The notes beneath the pieces are model-generated. The model did not search any database. It had not been told where the DNA came from and saw only the letters and a list, made by a program, of their open reading frames with translations. The position numbers and the translations under genes were made by a program. 33,604 bases of DNA from a virus, in the IMG/VR virus record IMGVR_UViG_3300020051_000053, positions 1 to 33,604 of that record. One strand, written 5' to 3'. Numbering within the stretch: the stretch's first letter is position 1; each line of letters starts with the position of its first letter. Positions 28,076-33,604 of the stretch are shown here, piece by piece.

Positions 28076-31000
28076 ATGGCACAACACGATTACAACCTAG
28101 CCAATCAAAGCGGAGCTGACTTCAGGGCTGATTTAAACAATGCTCTAGCAGCCATAGCTACAGTCAATTCAGGGGCTACTGAGCCTTCAACTACCTTTGC
28201 CCATCAGTTATGGGTAGACACAGCAAATAGCGTTCTTAAAATAAGAAACGCTGCTGACACAGATTGGATTACATTTGGCGTAAGTATTAGCTCATCTAAT
28301 GTTCTTACAGGTAACTTAACAGGTGATGTTGTCGGAGATGTTACTGGAGACTTAGTTGGAAATGTTACTGGTGATTTAACAGGCAATGCTGATACAGCTA
28401 CCACATTAGAAACAGCAAGAACTATCTCTCTATCAGGCGATGTTGTTGGTTCAGTCTCTTTTAATGGTAGTGCTGATGTAGATATATCTACAGTTGTTCA
28501 AATTAATTCTATTACTCTTGGAACTGATACCACTGGCGATTATGTAGAAAGCATATCTGGTGGTACAGGCGTAACGATTACAGGTGGCACAGGCGAAAGT
28601 TCTACACCAGTTGTTGCTATTGGTCAGGCTGTTGCTGTAACAAGTGATGTTACTTTTAATACTATTACAGCAAGCAATGAATTTATAGGTGATTTAGAGG
28701 GTGGCATTAGATTTAATGCTAAAGCTGATGGTGCTTTATCTGCTGGAGATGTGGTTTATATATCTGGAGTTTCTGGAGATGTGCCAACAGTAGCTCAAGC
28801 AAAAGCTGATGATGCATCTAAGATGCCTGCTTTTGGATTGGCTTTATCTGATGCAAATGATAATGCTGCTTTGCAGGTTATCACTTTTGGAACAATAGAG
28901 AATTTAGATACTTCTGGAGTTTCAGAAGGTCAGATTCTATATGTCTCAACAACAGCAGGTGCATATACAACCACAGCACCAACAGGCGAAAGCTCACAAA
29001 TACAAAACATAGGTAAGGTAATTAGAAGTCATGCTGCTGCTGGTTCAATTAAAGTGGGTGGTGCTGGCAGATCAAATGCTACACCTAACCTAGATGATGG
29101 CAAAATATTTATAGGCAATGGCTCTAATCAATCATCAACATCAACATTAGATACTTCTATAGTTCCAGAAAATACTAATCTCTACTGGACTACAGCTAGG
29201 GGCGAATCTATGTTTGATACTAGATTGGCTACTAAATCTACCTCAGATGTTCAAGAAGGCTCAAACCTTTATTATACAACTGTAAGAGTTAATTCTGATT
29301 TTGATACTAGACTTGCTACCAAATCTACCTCAGATGTTCAAGAGGGCTCAAACCTCTATTATACCGATGCTAGATTTGATTCAAGACTTGCTACTAAAGA
29401 TACGGATGACGTTCAAGAAGGGTCAAACCTCTACTATACTCAAGCAAGATTTGATTCTGCTTTTGCCAACAAAACCACATCTTCTTTAACAGAAGGTACT
29501 AATTTATATTACACAGATGCAAGGGCTAACTCTGCTATTGATACTAGAGTTACCAAAACATTTGTAGATAATTTGGGCGTTATAGCTGGCAGCGTACAAG
29601 CTGACAGCGTTGCTTTAGGCACAGATACTACAGGCAATTACATTCAAACTATTACAGGAACTGCTAACAAGATTACAGTTACAGGCTCAGGCAGTGAATC
29701 TGCTGATGTAACTTTAACTTTGCCAGATGATGTGCAAATAGCAGATAGCTTAACAGTAGCAGGAAATTTAACTGTTAATGGCACACTAACATCATTAGAT
29801 ACAACAAACTTAGACATAGAAGATAACTTATTCCAGCTTAATGCAGGATTAACAGGCAGCCCAGTCAATGATTCTGGTATGTTGATTAATAGAGGTGATC
29901 AAGATAATGGCATCTTTATGTGGGATGAGTCAGCAGACAAATTTACACTAGGTCTTACTACAGCCGATGGCAGTGCAACAGGCAACATTACCCTTAATTC
30001 TCTTGGTACTTTGGTTGCCAACATTGAAGGAGCAGTAACAGGTAATGTAACTGGTACAGTTTCAGATGTTTCAAATCACGATACTGATGATATTGGCGAA
30101 GGTTCAAGCAATCTCTATTACACAGATGCTAGAGCAGATGCTAGAGTTAATTTACAAACAGGAGCAAATTTAGATTTAAGCTCTAAATCAACATCTGACT
30201 TATCAGAAGGCACTAACGAATATTTCACCACAGCCAGAGCAAGAAGTTCTATCTCTGCTTCTGGTGATTTAAGTTATAACAGCTCAACTGGTGTTATTAG
30301 TTTTACAGCAGCAGCAGCACCAGTAACCAGTGTTAATACACAAACTGGAGCTGTAGTATTAGACAGCGATGATATAGCTGAAGGCTCTACTAATTTATAT
30401 TACACAGATGCTAGAGCAAGAGCTGCTATATCAGAAAACTCTACACAGCTTTCATATAATTCAACCACTGGTGTTCTGACTTACACTCAAGGCGATACAG
30501 ATACAGTTAGCGAAGGTTCAAGCAATTTATATTACACAAGTGCAAGATTTGACTCTGCCTTCTCTGGTAAATCAACCAGTGATCTTTCAGAGGGTACTAA
30601 CCTCTATTACACAGACGCTAGATTTGATACTAGATTAGCCACAAAAGATACAGATGATGTCTCAGAGGGTACAAGCAATCTTTATTACACAGATGCTAGA
30701 GCTAACTCAGCCATTGATGCTAGAGTTACTAAAACTTTTGTTGATGCATTAAACGTAGTTGCTGCATCTGCTACAGGCAATGCAGGAACAGCTACAGCCT
30801 TAGCCACAAGCAGAGACTTCAGCATTTCTGGTGATATAACAGCATCAGCAGTTGGTTTTGATGGCACAGGTAATGTGGCTCTATCAGCAAGCATTGATGC
30901 TAATACAGTTGGCATCACAGAAATTGATGTAACTGATGGCACAAATGGTCAAGCATTAGTAACAGATGGGGCTGGAAACTTATCTTTCAGCACAGTGGCA

Positions 31001-31111
31001 GTTGACCAAACATTAACAATTATTGGCAGAAGTGCTAACATAGACATAGCTATAACCAGTGGCACTCTTGTGGTTCAAGGTAGAGCTGGCAATATCAATA
31101 TCGGAGTATAA
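28076..31111 (+). CDS. Long tail fibre with tandem NLYYTDAR repeats
   Basis: This 1011-aa protein has an N-terminal anchor (MAQHDYNLANQSGADFRADL, NNALAAIATVNSGATEPSTT, QLWVDTANSVLKIRNAADTDW) common to marine-phage fibres. A 'GDVTGDLVGNVTGDLTGNADTATTLETAR' collar-like section follows. Then come at least eleven units of about 20-35 residues of the form S-D-x-x-E-G-[S/T]-N-L-Y-Y-T-x-A-R-x-x, in two blocks (about 358-495 and 668-892). Between them is a shaft domain (DDVQIADSLTVAGNLTVNGT, then DNLFQLNAGLTGSPVNDSGM). The C-terminus has short repeats (RSANIDIAITSGTLVVQGRA). It is an elongated, probably trimeric fibre for host binding. Confidence 0.9.
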   Translation: MAQHDYNLANQSGADFRADLNNALAAIATVNSGATEPSTTFAHQLWVDTANSVLKIRNAADTDWITFGVSISSSNVLTGNLTGDVVGDVTGDLVGNVTGDLTGNADTATTLETARTISLSGDVVGSVSFNGSADVDISTVVQINSITLGTDTTGDYVESISGGTGVTITGGTGESSTPVVAIGQAVAVTSDVTFNTITASNEFIGDLEGGIRFNAKADGALSAGDVVYISGVSGDVPTVAQAKADDASKMPAFGLALSDANDNAALQVITFGTIENLDTSGVSEGQILYVSTTAGAYTTTAPTGESSQIQNIGKVIRSHAAAGSIKVGGAGRSNATPNLDDGKIFIGNGSNQSSTSTLDTSIVPENTNLYWTTARGESMFDTRLATKSTSDVQEGSNLYYTTVRVNSDFDTRLATKSTSDVQEGSNLYYTDARFDSRLATKDTDDVQEGSNLYYTQARFDSAFANKTTSSLTEGTNLYYTDARANSAIDTRVTKTFVDNLGVIAGSVQADSVALGTDTTGNYIQTITGTANKITVTGSGSESADVTLTLPDDVQIADSLTVAGNLTVNGTLTSLDTTNLDIEDNLFQLNAGLTGSPVNDSGMLINRGDQDNGIFMWDESADKFTLGLTTADGSATGNITLNSLGTLVANIEGAVTGNVTGTVSDVSNHDTDDIGEGSSNLYYTDARADARVNLQTGANLDLSSKSTSDLSEGTNEYFTTARARSSISASGDLSYNSSTGVISFTAAAAPVTSVNTQTGAVVLDSDDIAEGSTNLYYTDARARAAISENSTQLSYNSTTGVLTYTQGDTDTVSEGSSNLYYTSARFDSAFSGKSTSDLSEGTNLYYTDARFDTRLATKDTDDVSEGTSNLYYTDARANSAIDARVTKTFVDALNVVAASATGNAGTATALATSRDFSISGDITASAVGFDGTGNVALSASIDANTVGITEIDVTDGTNGQALVTDGAGNLSFSTVAVDQTLTIIGRSANIDIAITSGTLVVQGRAGNINIGV
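29150..30750 (+). repeat. Coding tandem repeats of the NLYYTDAR unit (two blocks)
   Basis: Eleven degenerate copies of a 60-105-bp coding unit encode E-G-x-N-L-Y-Y-T-D-A-R, five at about 29150-29560 and six at about 30080-30750. Each block ends in an almost identical unit (ANSAIDTRVTKTFVDNLGV and ANSAIDARVTKTFVDALNV), which suggests duplication of the block. The copies are imperfect at DNA level and translate, so this is not a CRISPR array. Confidence 0.85.
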
Positions 31112-31117
31112 GAACAA

Positions 31118-31600
31118 ATGGCAGACAGATTTCCCTTAATAGTAGATGGATCAGGAACACCAGCAATCAAAGAGATTGTTAGTGGTGATGTGCTTGATTT
31201 AACTGGCTCAACAATAAAAGCAATATCAGTTGATGGCACTAGCACCTTTACTGGTGTAGCAACTGCATCAACTTCAGCAAAAATTACACAAGTTGCAATC
31301 ACCTCAAGCTCTAATGCAGTAGCTTGGGATGCATCTGCCGCAGCAAATGCTTATTATGCAACCACAGAAAATACGACTTTCTCAGCACCATCTAATGCTG
31401 TAGAAGGTGCAATTATTTCTGTAGAGATAGCTCAAGGTGCTACACCTTACACAGTAGCTTGGAATACAGTATTTGAATTTGCAGCTAGTACAGCTCCTAC
31501 TGTTACAGCCACAGCCAACAAAACTGACATCTTCAGCTTTAGATATAATGGCAGCGTGTGGCAGGAAATTGGCAGAGTTCAAAACCTAGCACAAACCTAA
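31118..31600 (+). CDS. Tail fibre / appendage protein (160 aa)
   Basis: It begins MADRFPLIVDGSGTPAIKEI followed by VSGDVLDLTGSTIKAISVDG, a short N-terminal attachment segment seen in marine phage structural proteins. A beta-rich body follows (AKITQVAITSSSNAVAWDAS ... YTVAWNTVFEFAASTAPTVT ... DIFSFRYNGSVWQEIGRVQN). The ending 'F.yng..W.eigr.q.l' is typical of fibre distal or collar proteins. It lies 7 bases after the long fibre gene and 1 base before the next, so it is probably part of the same appendage. Confidence 0.75.
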   Translation: MADRFPLIVDGSGTPAIKEIVSGDVLDLTGSTIKAISVDGTSTFTGVATASTSAKITQVAITSSSNAVAWDASAAANAYYATTENTTFSAPSNAVEGAIISVEIAQGATPYTVAWNTVFEFAASTAPTVTATANKTDIFSFRYNGSVWQEIGRVQNLAQT

Positions 31601-31601
31601 T

Positions 31602-33026
31602 ATGGAAACGCTACAGCGTACAGCAAACAGAGGAAGCATATCTACTGGGTATGATATTGATAACTCTTTGAAGTTAGAGCCTGATAATACTGAGTATTTA
31701 TATAAAACTCAAAGTAATGGAAATAAAAAAACTTGGACTTGTAGTTTTTGGTTTAAAAGAACTGAACTAAATGATGCTGACTTTCCTGCTTTTATATCTG
31801 CAACTTCATCTAGTTGGGCAACAAGAATATCTATATTTAATAATGGTGCTTTTTGGGTAGATTTGGGATATGGAACAAGCTACTACAGAAATATTGCAAA
31901 TGCTTTAATAAGAGATACATCAGCTTGGTATCATTTTGTGGTCGCTGTAGATTCTACACAAGCCACAGCTTCAGATAGGCTAAAAGCATACATAAATGGT
32001 AATTTAATAACTAGTTGGAATACTCAAAATTTACCTGCCCAAAATACAGAATTTAAGTTTTTTGATTCTGCTCACGATATGTATATAGGAAATTATAATA
32101 ATGCTGTTTCTTTTTTACCTGCTGGATATATGGCAGATATGCACTTAGTAGAAGGTCAACAACTAGCACCTACAAGTTTTGGTGAGTTTGATGATGACAG
32201 TGGTATCTGGAAACCGAAAGCCTATACAGGCTCTTATGGTACTAACGGATTTTATTTAGATTTTAAAAATGCTTCTAGTTTAGGAGCAGACTCAAGTGGT
32301 AACGGAAATAACTTCACCCTAAACAACATCACATCCGCAGACCAAGCAACTGACACACCTACTAATAATTTTGCTATACCTAATGTTATAGGCACTACAA
32401 GAACCAATGCTTTTACATATACAGAAGGTGGAACAAAAGTTATACATACTGGTGGTAGCGATTGGAATAGTTGGGCTAATACAATAGCAGTGGGTAGTGG
32501 TAAGTGGTATGCAGAATTTAAAATTATTGGTGGAAATTCTCACTTTGTAGGTGTTGGTTCTGAAGATTACTATTTTGTAGGTGCTGGAAGCGGTACTGGA
32601 TTTCCTGAAATTTATTATGGATATTCAGGCACAAATTCTGTAGGGTATCATAATACAAACGGGGATATTTATAATAATGGAACTCAAGTAGCTTTAGACC
32701 CTGTTTATGGTGATGGTGATATTATAAGTGTTGCTTTAGACATGGATAACGGAAAAGTTTATTTTGCAAAAAATGGAACTTATATGAACTCACAAAATCC
32801 AGTAACAGGAACTAATTCAATAAGTTTACCTGATACATCGGCTAGATATTTTATAGGCACAAGTCATTATACATCTAGTATTGGTGCTGAATGTAACTTC
32901 GGTGGCTACACATCTTTTACAATCTCAAGTGCAGCATCAGACGATAATGGCTACGGAACTTTTGAATACGCACCACCTACAGGCTACTACGCCTTATGCA
33001 CTAAAAACTTAGCGGAGTACGGATAA
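31602..33026 (+). CDS. Tail appendage protein with LamG-like and SPRY-like domains
   Basis: This 474-aa protein has two carbohydrate- or protein-binding type beta-sandwiches. Residues about 15-215 are LamG/concanavalin-like: SLKLEPDNTEYLYKTQSNGN, KTWTCSFWFKRTELND, WYHFVVAVDSTQ, RLKAYINGNLI and IGNYNNAVSFLPAGYMADMH. Residues about 285-450 are SPRY-like: GSGKWYAEFKIIGGNSHFVG, DIISVALDMDNGKVYFAKNG and ARYFIGTSHY. The C-terminus (TFEYAPPTGYYALCTKNLAE) is a common ending in this type of marine phage protein. Likely function is receptor or glycan binding at the fibre tip. The next fibre gene begins 2 bases after its stop. Confidence 0.85.
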   Translation: METLQRTANRGSISTGYDIDNSLKLEPDNTEYLYKTQSNGNKKTWTCSFWFKRTELNDADFPAFISATSSSWATRISIFNNGAFWVDLGYGTSYYRNIANALIRDTSAWYHFVVAVDSTQATASDRLKAYINGNLITSWNTQNLPAQNTEFKFFDSAHDMYIGNYNNAVSFLPAGYMADMHLVEGQQLAPTSFGEFDDDSGIWKPKAYTGSYGTNGFYLDFKNASSLGADSSGNGNNFTLNNITSADQATDTPTNNFAIPNVIGTTRTNAFTYTEGGTKVIHTGGSDWNSWANTIAVGSGKWYAEFKIIGGNSHFVGVGSEDYYFVGAGSGTGFPEIYYGYSGTNSVGYHNTNGDIYNNGTQVALDPVYGDGDIISVALDMDNGKVYFAKNGTYMNSQNPVTGTNSISLPDTSARYFIGTSHYTSSIGAECNFGGYTSFTISSAASDDNGYGTFEYAPPTGYYALCTKNLAEYG

Positions 33027-33027
33027 T

Positions 33028-33604
33028 ATGGCTTATACAAATATAGACGACCCATCTGCACATTTTCAGGCTAAAGGTTATGCTGGTAATAGCGTTGATA
33101 ATACAGCAATAACCAACGATGGTAATAGTGATTTACAACCTGATTTAATTTGGTTTGCAAGATATGATACACCAGCCGATAAATTTCTTTTAAATTCTAG
33201 TACAGGTGTTACAAAATTTTTAATAAGTAGCGGCACTTCTGCTGAAGGAACTTCTACATCTCTACTTAAATCTTTTGATACAAATGGTTTTTCTGTAGGA
33301 ACTAACAGTAATACAAATTCTAGTAGTTCAAACTATGTAGCATGGCAATGGAAAGCTAATGGTGGTACGACCTCAAGCAATACGGATGGTTCTATAACTT
33401 CTACAGTTCAAGCCAATCAAGATGCAGGGTTTAGCATTGTTACTTATACAACAGCAGGTTCAACAGCAACAATTGGGCATGGTCTTGGTGCAAAACCTGA
33501 TGTAATTTTGTTAAAGAAAAGGAACGGAGCAATAAGCTGGTATGTTAGACACGTTTCTACTGGAACTTCATACTTAAACTTAAACTTAACCAGTGCTGCT
33601 GTTT
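33028..33604 (+). CDS. Tail fibre protein, N-terminal part (continues at window position 1)
   Basis: ATG 33028 begins MAYTNIDDPSAHFQAKGYAG, followed by GLQPDLIW-like LQPDLIWFARYDTPADKFLL, GFSVGTNSNTNSSSSNYVAW and QWKANGGTTSSN. GFSIVTYTTAGSTATIGHGL then GAKPDVILLKKRN follow. This is the usual N-terminal and middle part of the marine phage appendage family whose C-terminal half lies at 1-485. The frame is open to the end of the window. The 18-base overlap joins it in phase to the first bases, for a 347-aa protein. It is the last gene of the fibre array. Confidence 0.9.
   Translation, partial: MAYTNIDDPSAHFQAKGYAGNSVDNTAITNDGNSDLQPDLIWFARYDTPADKFLLNSSTGVTKFLISSGTSAEGTSTSLLKSFDTNGFSVGTNSNTNSSSSNYVAWQWKANGGTTSSNTDGSITSTVQANQDAGFSIVTYTTAGSTATIGHGLGAKPDVILLKKRNGAISWYVRHVSTGTSYLNLNLTSAAV
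33587..33604. repeat. Terminal identity, copy 2 (circular closure)
   Basis: These 18 bases equal positions 1-18. They should be counted once in the closed genome. Confidence 0.93.

Noticed and set aside
29150-30750. Repeated units suggestive of a CRISPR array
   Set aside because: The units vary in length and sequence, have no constant repeat/spacer pattern, and translate into the NLYYTDAR fibre repeat; no cas genes are present.
1-33604. Minus-strand ORFs of 60-102 aa (for example 20693-21001, 18067-18357, 12455-12745)
   Set aside because: All lie opposite well-supported + strand genes, lack ribosome-binding sites and family-like sequence, and show compositions expected of antisense shadows.
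1-33604. Integrase, excisionase, attachment site or lysogeny repressor
   Set aside because: No tyrosine or serine recombinase motifs were found. The small HTH (10785) and RHH-like (5126) proteins alone are not evidence of lysogeny.
1-33604. tRNA or other structured RNA genes
   Set aside because: Intergenic gaps are short (largest about 140 bp) and none shows a cloverleaf with a T-arm motif; I could not run a covariance search.

Overview
The window is an essentially complete, circularly closed genome of a tailed phage (siphovirus type), with every convincing gene on the + strand. The last 18 bases (33587-33604) are identical to the first 18. Joining the ends there makes one continuous 347-codon tail-fibre gene (33028 through the junction to 485), so the unique circle is 33,586 bp and the window edges are arbitrary. 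The DNA is clearly AT-rich. The fibre set (LamG-like, SPRY-like, 'NLYYTDAR' repeats, 'YVAYCFAE..SKFG' type) resembles proteins common in uncultured marine phages, so I infer a marine bacterial host. The host lineage cannot be told from the sequence.

Read from about 11.6 kb, the circle has a lambda-like order. TerS (Nu1-like, 11681) and TerL (gpA family, 12129) come first, then a self-contained accessory cassette with its own promoter and terminator (13990-14667). A gpW-like connector and a lambda-B-type portal follow. Next is one long ORF (16853-19171) joining a small phage domain, a prohead protease and an HK97-fold capsid protein. After it come two tandem FII-like connectors, a tail terminator, the tube, a tail-assembly chaperone with a textbook -1 frameshift site, a short tape measure (507 aa), tail-tip proteins, a J-like protein and a fibre array running to the window end and across the junction.

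From the window start come the end of the last fibre, fibre accessory genes, a lysis cassette linked by TAATG stop/start overlaps (microproteins, XhlA-like anchor, 3-TM holin, GH24 endolysin), and a PD-(D/E)XK nuclease. A promoter at about 3.0 kb then begins the DNA-metabolism operon: small genes, YqaJ-type exonuclease, RHH-like protein, a resolvase-like nuclease, an SSB ending in DEDIPF, and a TOPRIM/RecA-type primase-helicase. Directly after the helicase lies a 130-bp intergenic block of TGTATGTA iterons and a large palindrome, the best origin candidate. Small genes, a gene flanked by 15-bp direct repeats, a DUF3310 gene, a small HTH protein and a gpZ/gp10-like virion protein complete the circle.

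I found no DNA polymerase, RNA polymerase, integrase, convincing lysogeny repressor, tRNA, CRISPR array or insertion sequence. Replication elongation is therefore presumably by host polymerase, and lifestyle is undetermined. The most notable points are the three-gene head fusion that retains Shine-Dalgarno-preceded internal ATGs at the domain borders, the iteron/palindrome block, the repeat-bounded cassette at 9636-10564, and the promoter leader duplicated between the early operon and the accessory gene inside the morphogenesis cluster.
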